DNA of 14,517 bases, taken from the NCBI GenBank assembly GCA_964442435.1, contig CAYTZG010000029.1, forward strand, positions 1 through 14,517, given 5' to 3'. Under the pieces are notes generated by a model. The model was not told the origin of the DNA. It searched no databases and was given only the letters and a program-made list of their open reading frames with translations. Position numbers and translations under genes: made by a program. The stretch is from CAMXAS01 sp964442435. Its GTDB lineage: Bacteria; Bacteroidota; Bacteroidia; Bacteroidales; P3. This document shows positions 8,290 to 14,517 of this stretch, piece by piece; position 1 is the stretch's first letter; each line of letters opens with the position of its first letter.

Positions 8290-10437
8290 CTATTCCTCCT
8301 CCCGCTCCCACACTTGGGCGGCGCGGTTGACGAGATAGACCGGCAGGTATTGGGCGGTCTGTGCCCGTTCGCCGGCAAAGGCGCGGTCGGCGCGCGTGTC
8401 GGCGGGGTTGTCGGCGTAAGGCTGCGAGAAATAGCGCGTTTCGGCGTCCGTGCGGCCGAAGCCGCCGAAAGCCGCGTCGTCGGACGAGAGCCGTAGCTTG
8501 TAACGCCCCGGCCGATAGACGGGCAGGCGGTAGTCGGGCAGGCTGTCGGCAACGTGCCAATTGAACGCAAATATATATCGTCCGTCGCAGAGGTCGAACG
8601 CAAGGATTTTGGCCGTCTCGTCAAGGCACAGCAGGCGGGCGAACCCCATCGTCCGCAGGCCGGTTTCGCGCGCCAACGCAATCATGGCGCGGTCAAACGC
8701 CAGCAGGAACCTGTAACGGAGGTCGGCGCGGTCGGATAGCGACCACTGCCGCCGCGCGTAGTGATAACTCCAGCCGTTGCCCTCTCTCGGAAAGTCAATC
8801 CATTCGGGATGGCCGAACTCGTTGCCCATAAAGTCGAGGTAGCCGCCGCCCCCGGCGCCCGCAAACAGGCTGATGAGGCGGATCATCTTGTGCAGCGCCA
8901 TGCCGCGCTCCACCACGGGCGAATGCGAATCTACGCCCATGTCCGTGTACATATGCGCCCCCATGAGGCGGAACGCCAGCGTCTGGTCGCCCACCAAGGC
9001 CTGGTCGTGGCTCTCGCAGTAGGCTATCTGCGGCACGTTCGGCAAGCGGTCGTTGAGCACGTGCCAAATCTCCCGCATCACCCAGTCCTCGTCATGCCGT
9101 TCCTTGAGCAGTTTAATCCAAAAGTCGGGGATGCCCATCGACAGCCTGTAGCCGAAGCCCAAGCCGCCCTCGGCGCAGGGCACGGTCGTTCCCGGCATAC
9201 CGCTCACCTCCTCGGCAATCGAGCAGGGCGGGCGCGGGGTCGCCTGCCGTTCCGACAGTTCCCCCAGCAGGTCGTTGGCCAGCCGCAGGTAAATCAGCGC
9301 GTCTTCGTCCACCTGGTCGCCGAAATAATTCTGATAGCTGCCGAAATGGTCCGTATAGCCGCGGTGGAAGTAAATCATGGCCGTCACGCCGTCAAAGCGG
9401 AAGCCGTCGAAACCGAACGTCTCCACCCAGTAGCGCAGGTTCGAGAGCAAAAAGCGCCGCACCTCGTTCTTGTTGAACGCGAACATCTTGGAGCCCCAGT
9501 AGGGATGCGTGCCGTTCGGTTCGGGATAGTTATACAGGTCGGGCGTGCCGTCCAAGGCCCAAAGCCCTTCGTTGAGGTTGGAGACGAAGTGGGCGTGCAC
9601 GATATCCATCAAGACGGTCAGCCCCATGCCGTGGGCGGCGCGGATAAGCGCGCGCAGGTCGTCGGGCGTGCCGAAGCGGGACGAGGGCGCGAAGAAATTG
9701 GAGACATGATAGCCGAAGCTGCCGTAGTACGGATGCTCGGCGATGCCCATCAGCTGAATCGTGTTGTAGCCGTCCTCGCGTATGCGCGGCAGCACGTTCT
9801 CGGTAAATTCGCGGTAGGTGCCCACGCCCTCTTTCTCCTGCGCCATGCCGATGTGCGCCTCATAGACGAGCGGGCTGAGGGGCGTATCGGGTCGCTCGGC
9901 CTCCGCGCCGTCCGTGCCGGCGGTTGCGGGCGCCCATACCTTGGCCTTGAATTCCTTGGTGTCGGGGTCTTGCTCGGTGTAGAACGTATAGGCGGGCAGC
10001 CGCAGATGCCAGCTGCCGTCCGCGCCGTGCACATAGATTTTGTAGCGGGAACCGTGCGTGAGCCGCCTTGTGCAGGCGTCGTCGGGCTTGTCGAGACGGA
10101 TTTCCCAGTCGCCGTGCCAGCTGCCGTCGGCTCCGCAAACCTTGCGGAGCGGGTGGGAGGTATAATCCCAGCCGTTGAAATCGCCCGTCAGAAAGACATC
10201 CTTGGCATTCGGCAGCCATTCGCGGAACACCCACCCGTGCGGACTTCCGTCCGCACCGACGGCCGCGATGGGGTGCAGCCCGTAGTACAGATGCGCCCCC
10301 GCGAAGTCGTACAGCGAGCCGTACTCCGCCTCTATCCACGCCTTGGTGCGCAGATAGTCGGCGTGCCGTTTCTCAATCCGGCCGGCCACGGGCCACAGCC
10401 ACGGGTCCCGCTCTACGAAAGGCAGCGTGTCTTTCAT
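8290..10437 (-). CDS. glgB: 1,4-alpha-glucan branching enzyme, eukaryote-like GH13_8 type
   Basis: A 715-aa glycogen branching enzyme. It cuts an alpha-1,4-glucan chain and rejoins it through an alpha-1,6 bond, in the cytoplasm. The N-terminal part holds a CBM48-like domain, with FREWLPNAKDVFLTGDFNGW around residues 70-90. The GH13 barrel follows. Its catalytic residues are D349 in GFRFDGVT (nucleophile), E409 in SIAEEVSGMP (acid/base) and D478 in ESHDQALVGD, with H477 beside it. A C-terminal all-beta domain closes the protein. The motifs QVDEDALIYL, HKMIRLI and FMGNEFGHPEW match the animal, plant and fungal branching enzymes much more closely than E. coli GlgB, and the length is near that of human GBE1 (702 aa). 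ATG 10437 is chosen because an in-frame start at 10497 would add a 20-residue extension inside lepA. The gene follows lepA by 10 nt and is probably cotranscribed. The symbol is given by function, not orthology to E. coli glgB. Confidence 0.93.
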   Translation of the reverse strand: MKDTLPFVERDPWLWPVAGRIEKRHADYLRTKAWIEAEYGSLYDFAGAHLYYGLHPIAAVGADGSPHGWVFREWLPNAKDVFLTGDFNGWDYTSHPLRKVCGADGSWHGDWEIRLDKPDDACTRRLTHGSRYKIYVHGADGSWHLRLPAYTFYTEQDPDTKEFKAKVWAPATAGTDGAEAERPDTPLSPLVYEAHIGMAQEKEGVGTYREFTENVLPRIREDGYNTIQLMGIAEHPYYGSFGYHVSNFFAPSSRFGTPDDLRALIRAAHGMGLTVLMDIVHAHFVSNLNEGLWALDGTPDLYNYPEPNGTHPYWGSKMFAFNKNEVRRFLLSNLRYWVETFGFDGFRFDGVTAMIYFHRGYTDHFGSYQNYFGDQVDEDALIYLRLANDLLGELSERQATPRPPCSIAEEVSGMPGTTVPCAEGGLGFGYRLSMGIPDFWIKLLKERHDEDWVMREIWHVLNDRLPNVPQIAYCESHDQALVGDQTLAFRLMGAHMYTDMGVDSHSPVVERGMALHKMIRLISLFAGAGGGGYLDFMGNEFGHPEWIDFPREGNGWSYHYARRQWSLSDRADLRYRFLLAFDRAMIALARETGLRTMGFARLLCLDETAKILAFDLCDGRYIFAFNWHVADSLPDYRLPVYRPGRYKLRLSSDDAAFGGFGRTDAETRYFSQPYADNPADTRADRAFAGERAQTAQYLPVYLVNRAAQVWEREEE

Positions 10438-10447
10438 GCTTAGTCGC

Positions 10448-12235
10448 TTAGTCCAATTTGAGCACCGCGAGGAAGGCCGACTGCGGCACCTCCACATTGC
10501 CCACCTGACGCATCCGCTTCTTGCCCTCTTTCTGTTTCTCCAACAGCTTGCGCTTACGCGTGATGTCGCCGCCGTAGCATTTGGCCGTCACGTCCTTGCG
10601 CACGGCCTTTACGGTCTCCCGCGCGATGATTTTGGCACCGATGGCCGCCTGAATCGCGATGTCGAACTGCTGGCGCGGAATCAACTCCTTCAGCTTCTCG
10701 CACATCCGCCGTCCGAACGCATAGGCGTTGTCGGCATGAATCAGCGTCGAGAGCGCGTCCACCGTGTCGCCGTTGAGCAGAATCTCCAACTTGACGAGCT
10801 TGGACGGCTTGAAGCCGCTCGCATAGTAGTCGAACGACGCATAGCCGCGCGAGATGCTTTTGAGGCGGTCGTAAAAGTCGAAGACGATTTCCGACAGCGG
10901 CATTTCAAAACTCAGTTCCGTGCGGTCGGTGGTCAGATACACTTGGTTGAGCAACGTGCCGCGCTTGTCGATGCAGAGCTTGATAATCGGCCCCACGTAG
11001 TCGGCCTTCGTGATGATCTGCGCGTGTATATACGGCTCGTCGATATGGTCCACATAGTTGGGGGCGGGCAGTCCTGACGGGTTGTAGATGTCGAGTACCT
11101 CGCCCTTGGTCGTCGTCACCTTGTATGGCACGTTGGGCACCGTGGTGATGACGTCCATGTTGAATTCGCGCTCCAAGCGTTCCTGTATGATTTCCATGTG
11201 CAACAGCCCCAAAAAGCCGCAGCGGAAGCCGAAGCCAAGGGCCACCGACGATTCGGGTTCGAACGTCAGCGACGCGTCGTTGAGTTGCAGTTTTTCAATC
11301 GACGCCCGCAGCTCCTCGTAGTCGTCGGGCGTTACCGGATAAACGCCGGCGAACACCATCGGCTTCACGTTTTCGAAGCCCTCCACGGCCTTTTCGCAGG
11401 GGCGTTCCACGTGCGTGATCGTGTCGCCCACCTTGACTTCGGCCGACGTCTTGATGCCCGAGATGATGTAGCCCACATTGCCCGCCGACAGGCTGTCCGT
11501 AGGGATGGGCTTGAAGCCCAATACGCCGATTTCGTCGGCTATATACTCCTTGCCCGTGTGGAAGAACTTGACCTTGTCGCCTTTCTTCATGCAGCCGTTC
11601 ATGATGCGGAAGTACGAGATGATGCCGCGGAACGGGTTGAACACCGAGTCGAAAATCAAGGCTTGCAACGGCTGTTCCGCATCGCCCTTCGGCGCCGGAA
11701 TCCGCTTGATGATGGCCTCCAAAATCTCCTCCACGCCCATGCCGGTCTTGCCGCTGGCCGCGATGATGTCCTCCTGCGGGCAGCCCACCAAATCCGAAAT
11801 CTGGTCTTTGACCTCCTCCGGCATGATGTTGTCGAGATCCATCTTGTTGAGCACCGGGATAATCTCCAGGTTGTTCTCCAAGGCCAGGTAGAGGTTTGAA
11901 ATCGTCTGCGCCTGAATGCCCTGCGTGGCGTCCACAATCAGCAACGCGCCCTCGCAGGCCGCGATGGAGCGCGACACCTCGTAAGAGAAGTCCACGTGCC
12001 CCGGCGTGTCGATGAGGTTGAGGATATACTCTTCGCCCTCGTATTTATACCGCATCTGTATGGCGTGGCTCTTGATCGTGATGCCGCGCTCCCTCTCCAG
12101 CTCCATGTCGTCCAGCACCTGCGCCTGCAGGTCGCGTTGGCTCACGGCGCCGGTATATTCCAGCAGACGGTCCGCCAACGTGCTTTTCCCGTGGTCGATA
12201 TGGGCGATGATGCAGAAATTTCGGATATTTTTCAT
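10448..12235 (-). CDS. lepA: Elongation factor 4 (LepA), ribosome-associated GTPase
   Basis: A complete 595-aa translation factor of the usual LepA length. It is a ribosome-binding GTPase linked to back-translocation and to initiation or subunit assembly. The G domain shows AHIDHGKST at residues 11-19 (P-loop), the switch I segment ERERGITIKSHA, DTPGH at 76-80 and NKMD at 130-133. EF-G-like domains II, III and V follow. The LepA-specific C-terminal domain ends with basic ITRKRKLLEKQKEGKKRM and the tail VPQSAFLAVLKLD. The start at 12235 is the normal LepA N-terminus (MKNIRNFCIIAHIDHGK). A consensus -7 box sits 33 nt upstream (12269-12276), and the promoter region is shared with the divergent tRNA-Glu. 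The branching-enzyme gene follows after 10 nt. Codon use and GC resemble the other core genes. Identification is certain. Confidence 0.98.
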   Translation of the reverse strand: MKNIRNFCIIAHIDHGKSTLADRLLEYTGAVSQRDLQAQVLDDMELERERGITIKSHAIQMRYKYEGEEYILNLIDTPGHVDFSYEVSRSIAACEGALLIVDATQGIQAQTISNLYLALENNLEIIPVLNKMDLDNIMPEEVKDQISDLVGCPQEDIIAASGKTGMGVEEILEAIIKRIPAPKGDAEQPLQALIFDSVFNPFRGIISYFRIMNGCMKKGDKVKFFHTGKEYIADEIGVLGFKPIPTDSLSAGNVGYIISGIKTSAEVKVGDTITHVERPCEKAVEGFENVKPMVFAGVYPVTPDDYEELRASIEKLQLNDASLTFEPESSVALGFGFRCGFLGLLHMEIIQERLEREFNMDVITTVPNVPYKVTTTKGEVLDIYNPSGLPAPNYVDHIDEPYIHAQIITKADYVGPIIKLCIDKRGTLLNQVYLTTDRTELSFEMPLSEIVFDFYDRLKSISRGYASFDYYASGFKPSKLVKLEILLNGDTVDALSTLIHADNAYAFGRRMCEKLKELIPRQQFDIAIQAAIGAKIIARETVKAVRKDVTAKCYGGDITRKRKLLEKQKEGKKRMRQVGNVEVPQSAFLAVLKLD

Positions 12236-12268
12236 GCGTCAAAAAACGTTACGAATACACAACAACTG

Positions 12269-12276
12269 CAAATTTA
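12269..12276 (-). promoter_or_regulatory. -7 box of the lepA promoter
   Basis: The minus strand reads TAAATTTG, a perfect TAnnTTTG, followed by CAGTTG. It lies 33 nt upstream of the lepA start. No convincing -33 TTTG is present at 19-21 nt. The 119-bp gap 12236-12354 holds this element and the tRNA promoter on the opposite strand, with no further gene. Confidence 0.65.
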
Positions 12277-12303
12277 CAGATATTTCTCTAATTTTACCCA
12301 GTC

Positions 12304-12335
12304 CTTGCAGGATTACCGAAAAATTACTAATTTTG
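12304..12335 (+). promoter_or_regulatory. Promoter of tRNA-Glu
   Basis: Bacteroidota-type promoter. A CTTG at 12304-12307 (consensus -33 TTTG) is followed after 20 nt by the -7 box TAATTTTG at 12328-12335. Transcription would begin near 12340, about 15 nt before the mature tRNA. It is the best-formed promoter in the window, with both boxes at the expected spacing. Confidence 0.65.
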
Positions 12336-12354
12336 CGTCCCGAAACAGAGGAAT

Positions 12355-12426
12355 GCTCCATTCGTCTAACGGTTAGGACAGCAGATTCTCATTCTGCAAA
12401 TAGGAGTTCGATTCTCCTATGGAGTA
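12355..12426 (+). tRNA. tRNA-Glu, anticodon CTC
   Basis: A full 72-nt cloverleaf. The acceptor stem GCTCCAT pairs with ATGGAGT. T8 and C9 are followed by the D arm GTCT/GGAC. The anticodon stem GCAGA/TCTGC encloses the loop TTCTCAT, with anticodon CTC at 12388-12390, which reads GAG. The variable loop is AAAT and the T arm is AGGAG-TTCGATT-CTCCT. It aligns position by position with E. coli tRNA-Glu. The first pair would be G1-U72, the discriminator is A73, and CCA is not encoded (ACA follows), so the end is added after transcription. A strong terminator lies 5 nt downstream and a promoter 20 nt upstream, so it is a single-gene unit. Confidence 0.96.
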
Positions 12427-12431
12427 CAGCA

Positions 12432-12468
12432 AGCCCGCGGCCATCATGGTCTGCGGGCTTTTCTTTTT
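12432..12468 (+). terminator. Rho-independent terminator of tRNA-Glu
   Basis: The stem AGCCCGC/GCGGGCT (12432-12438 with 12453-12459) extends inward through a G-U pair and a bulge. A T-rich tract, TTTCTTTTT, follows at 12460-12468. It begins 5 nt after the tRNA. It overlaps the 3' end of the convergent membrane-protein gene: the stop TGA (12444-12446) and the last four codons lie within the hairpin. On the minus strand the hairpin is not followed by a good T run, so it acts mainly in the plus direction. Confidence 0.85.
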
Positions 12469-14150
12469 ATTACTTGAAATCCCGCCCCCGGTGCATAATA
12501 GAAGCAGTCGGTCGCAAGCGCGGGCATGGAATCGACAGGCGTTTCCTTCAGATTTCCCGCCACCCCCAAATCCGCCACCGACAGCAGCATACCGTCATGT
12601 TGGTCAGGTTTGCTCAGGTTCAAGCGATAGATACGGGCGGATGGGTGTTGTGCGGCGGTCTTGCTTAAATCCCCGGGATGCACTTCGTAAAAATAATGTC
12701 GGCCGCTCTTGATGCGGATATAATGCCCGATGATATAATCGGAATAGGTCACTTGGGCGGCATAAGGGGTGGGCTTCTGCAAATCGGCTCCGTACAGAAT
12801 GGAACCTTCGGGAAGATAGGCGAAGTAACCGGATTGCGCCATTCCGTCCAACAGACAGAAACGGTTTTGGCTGTGTTGCCATTCGCGGCTGATGTATTCG
12901 TTGGCATAGCCGGTCAGTACCAACGAGATGAACAGCAAGGCCGTGGCGGCGGTAAGCATTGTGCGGTACAGCCATTTATACGGTTCGCATACCTGCATGA
13001 GGCCGAACAGGGCCAACGAGATGGTGAGCGTTATGCCGAACAGGGCATAAAAACTGGTGGTGTAACCGCGCATCCAGCTGTACCATTCGGCGTTGTATTT
13101 TTCCGTCGCGCCAATCAGCGAGTGAAAGAAAAACGACAGCCCCACCGCGATGACAATGCCCGCGATAAGTTGGGCACAGGGTATCCGGACATCGTTTTTC
13201 CGTACATAGTAAACGAAGAGCAGACAAGTGGTCGCCGCTAATATATACACGCGGGCGGGAGCATGGAGCAGCGCGAAACCCGTATGGGCGATGGTGCCGC
13301 AGGAATCCCCGAATGCCATTACCGATTGTTCCATAAAGAAATTCAGTGCCGGCAACACAATGACGGTGCAATGCCACAGAATCCGCCAAAAGTGCGAAAG
13401 GCTGAAATGGCCGGCCAAAGCGGTACCGTTGTAGTCGCTCGTGACGAGGAAACGGTAGCCGAAATAGCAGGATAAATAGACCATACCGGCTAAGCAGAAC
13501 GGTAAGATTTCCTTATAAAAGGCCGGTGTCTTGAAAACGTTTTTCAGAGAGTGGATACGGATGTTGCGTATCAGGATATAGAGTCCGAAAACGCCTGAAC
13601 AAAGCAGACAGTTTTCGTAAAACAATGCGGCGATAAAGAAAAGGACGGCACTCCAGATAACCAGACCGTAACGTGCCGTTTCCGTATAGCGTATAAACAA
13701 CAGACAGGCCCATAGGCATAGGATGAATACGAAAGAAAACGAAAAGGGGTAGGCGATGGTCGGGATATGATGGTTGAACGTGATTTGCGTCCAGGTTATC
13801 AGCAGCAACAGCAGTACCAAACTCAGTGTCCGCGATTTGAAGATTTTGAAGACGAAATAGGCGAAGAACCCGTAAGCCGCCAGCAGGCTGAGGTATTGGA
13901 CGGTTTTTGTAAAATAAAAATTGTCAATCAGATATGGGATATTTCCAAAAGGTTTGGACAGATAAAAGAAAAAGCGGCCCTGTCCTTGGGCGTAGGCGGC
14001 GGCATCCGTCAGCCAATAGCGGAAACCTTGCAAACGGGTCAGATAATATTCCAAGTCGTCGCCGGTCGTAAAGCCTACCCTGAAAAACGGAATCAGCGTC
14101 AATACGATGACGAGCCCCCATAGGACTATTGTGTAAATCCGATCTCTCAT
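12444..14150 (-). CDS. Polytopic GT-C-like membrane protein, low GC
   Basis: A 568-aa integral membrane protein that looks like a GT-C-fold glycosyltransferase. The first helix (about 8-24) is followed at once by TTGDDLEYY (28-36), whose D31 and D32 match the acidic motif after helix 1 in lipid-linked-sugar transferases. AYAQGQGRFFFY (52-63) is typical of the same first extracytoplasmic loop. About ten more helices run to about residue 420. A soluble C-terminal part of about 140 residues follows, with no motif I can name. It may belong to the DUF6056/GtrII-like group, but I am not sure. The ATG at 14150 sits 7 nt after a consensus -7 box, implying a leader of only a few bases. GC is clearly lower than in neighbouring genes (25/60 at 13561-13620, 26/60 at 13801-13860 by hand). 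Its stop falls in the terminator of the convergent tRNA-Glu. Low GC beside a tRNA fits acquisition by transfer, but no integrase or attachment repeat is visible. Acceptor and donor are unknown. Confidence 0.8.
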   Translation of the reverse strand: MRDRIYTIVLWGLVIVLTLIPFFRVGFTTGDDLEYYLTRLQGFRYWLTDAAAYAQGQGRFFFYLSKPFGNIPYLIDNFYFTKTVQYLSLLAAYGFFAYFVFKIFKSRTLSLVLLLLLITWTQITFNHHIPTIAYPFSFSFVFILCLWACLLFIRYTETARYGLVIWSAVLFFIAALFYENCLLCSGVFGLYILIRNIRIHSLKNVFKTPAFYKEILPFCLAGMVYLSCYFGYRFLVTSDYNGTALAGHFSLSHFWRILWHCTVIVLPALNFFMEQSVMAFGDSCGTIAHTGFALLHAPARVYILAATTCLLFVYYVRKNDVRIPCAQLIAGIVIAVGLSFFFHSLIGATEKYNAEWYSWMRGYTTSFYALFGITLTISLALFGLMQVCEPYKWLYRTMLTAATALLFISLVLTGYANEYISREWQHSQNRFCLLDGMAQSGYFAYLPEGSILYGADLQKPTPYAAQVTYSDYIIGHYIRIKSGRHYFYEVHPGDLSKTAAQHPSARIYRLNLSKPDQHDGMLLSVADLGVAGNLKETPVDSMPALATDCFYYAPGAGFQVIKRKARRP

Positions 14151-14157
14151 GATACCG

Positions 14158-14165
14158 CAAAATTA
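14158..14165 (-). promoter_or_regulatory. -7 box of the 568-aa membrane-protein gene
   Basis: The minus strand reads TAATTTTG, a perfect TAnnTTTG and identical to the -7 box of tRNA-Glu, including the following CG. It ends only 7 nt before the ATG at 14150, so the transcript would be leaderless or nearly so. No -33 TTTG is seen at the usual distance. Confidence 0.5.
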
Positions 14166-14422
14166 CATATTTTGAATGTTTTCCATATCCATCCCCGCCA
14201 AACTTTCCACGTTCTTCGGACAATTGATTATATCCGAGGCTTGACCCGACCCCGCACCCGGACTTCGACGCAAAGTGTTAAAATCTCTTGTGCGGTGTGG
14301 GGGATGCATTCTTATGACAAAATTTAAAAATGTGCCCTCCATATTATTGATTTGAAAAATTACAACAGCGATATATATATTGATTATATTGCGGACGAAA
14401 AACTCAAATAAATTAAATGGCA

Positions 14423-14430
14423 TAAATTTG
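14423..14430 (+). promoter_or_regulatory. Possible -7 box reading out of the window
   Basis: TAAATTTG on the plus strand is a perfect TAnnTTTG in an AT-rich gap. It could serve a gene to the right of the window, with a leader of at least 80 nt. No -33 TTTG is present 19-21 nt upstream, and such motifs occur by chance in AT-rich DNA. Confidence 0.3.
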
Positions 14431-14480
14431 ACGATTTTTCGATAATTCTGTCATTCAAAAATATTTTTTGTGCGCACCCC

Positions 14481-14502
14481 CAAAAAGTTCCGAAAACTTT
14501 TG
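14481..14502. repeat. Imperfect inverted repeat near the window edge
   Basis: CAAAA(A)GTT pairs with AACTTTTG around a CCGAA loop, with one bulged A. A short palindrome, GTTCGAAC, overlaps its end at 14502-14509. There is no obvious T run to make it a terminator. It may be an operator or a leader structure for a gene beyond the window, or chance. Confidence 0.3.
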
Positions 14503-14517
14503 TTCGAACCTATTTTT

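Larger units (their letters stand above)
14151..14517. other. AT-rich intergenic region without a supported gene
   Basis: 367 bp from the start of the membrane-protein gene to the window edge. It is strongly AT-rich in its right half, for example the alternating A/T run around 14371-14390. It holds a -7 box for the minus-strand gene (14158-14165), a possible plus-strand -7 box (14423-14430) and a small imperfect hairpin (14481-14502). The open frame at 14163-14423 on the minus strand is not convincing as a gene. Confidence 0.6.

Noticed and set aside
8761..10443. Open frame of 560 codons on the plus strand antisense to the branching enzyme
   Set aside because: The minus-strand gene has full catalytic motifs, while the antisense translation has no recognisable fold or promoter.
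10438..10497. Upstream in-frame ATG for the branching enzyme adding 20 residues
   Set aside because: The extension would lie inside lepA, is Arg/Ser/Cys-rich and does not resemble branching-enzyme N-termini. The ATG at 10437 begins the conserved part.
12432..12459. Hairpin as a bidirectional terminator also ending the minus-strand gene
   Set aside because: On the minus strand the hairpin is followed by TTGCTGTACTCC, without a T run, so there is little support for termination in that direction.
14163..14423. Minus-strand open frame of 86 codons in the AT-rich gap
   Set aside because: Its start is not preceded by a good promoter, the translation has an irregular mixed composition, and its end overlaps the promoter of the next gene. 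No family resemblance.

Overview
The window looks like a stretch of Bacteroidota chromosome, probably Bacteroidales. Three things point there. The promoters fit the Bacteroidota -7 consensus TAnnTTTG. There are no clear Shine-Dalgarno sequences before the starts I checked. The protein families are typical of the phylum: two DUF2723 membrane proteins and a eukaryote-like (GH13_8-type) branching enzyme. Most of the sequence is GC-rich (hand count 44/60 at 6241-6300 and 34/60 at 10681-10740). That would suit a high-GC lineage such as the Alistipes/Rikenellaceae group, but the genus is inference only.

Layout. Every protein gene is on the minus strand, and the only plus-strand gene is a tRNA. Reading from right to left: 14151-14517 is an AT-rich intergenic region. 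12444-14150 is a 568-aa polytopic GT-C-like membrane protein with visibly lower GC. Its 3' end runs into the terminator of a convergent plus-strand tRNA-Glu(CTC) at 12355-12426. The tRNA shares a 119-bp divergent promoter region with lepA (elongation factor 4, 10448-12235). The branching enzyme (8290-10437) follows lepA after 10 nt and is probably cotranscribed. A 111-bp gap holding a consensus -7 box comes next. It heads an apparent four-gene operon: two tandem 1031- and 1039-aa DUF2723 paralogues (5083-8178 and 1923-5042), a 169-aa four-helix membrane protein that overlaps the second paralogue by 11 nt (1424-1933), and an MFS transporter cut by the window edge (1-1395).

How the genes may work together. 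lepA and the tRNA are translation housekeeping genes. The branching enzyme makes alpha-1,6 branches in glycogen. The DUF2723 pair and the 568-aa protein carry acidic residues just after the first membrane helix, as in GT-C glycosyltransferases that use lipid-linked donors. They are best read as envelope glycosylation enzymes with unknown acceptors. The small membrane protein and the transporter may serve the same pathway, but only gene order supports this.

The most notable signals are a near-identical DNA patch shared by the two otherwise diverged DUF2723 genes, which suggests gene conversion; the overlapping small membrane protein; an inverted pair of identical -7 boxes upstream of the DUF2723 operon; and the low-GC GT-C gene beside the tRNA. 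I found no CRISPR array, insertion sequence, phage gene or clearly new defence system.
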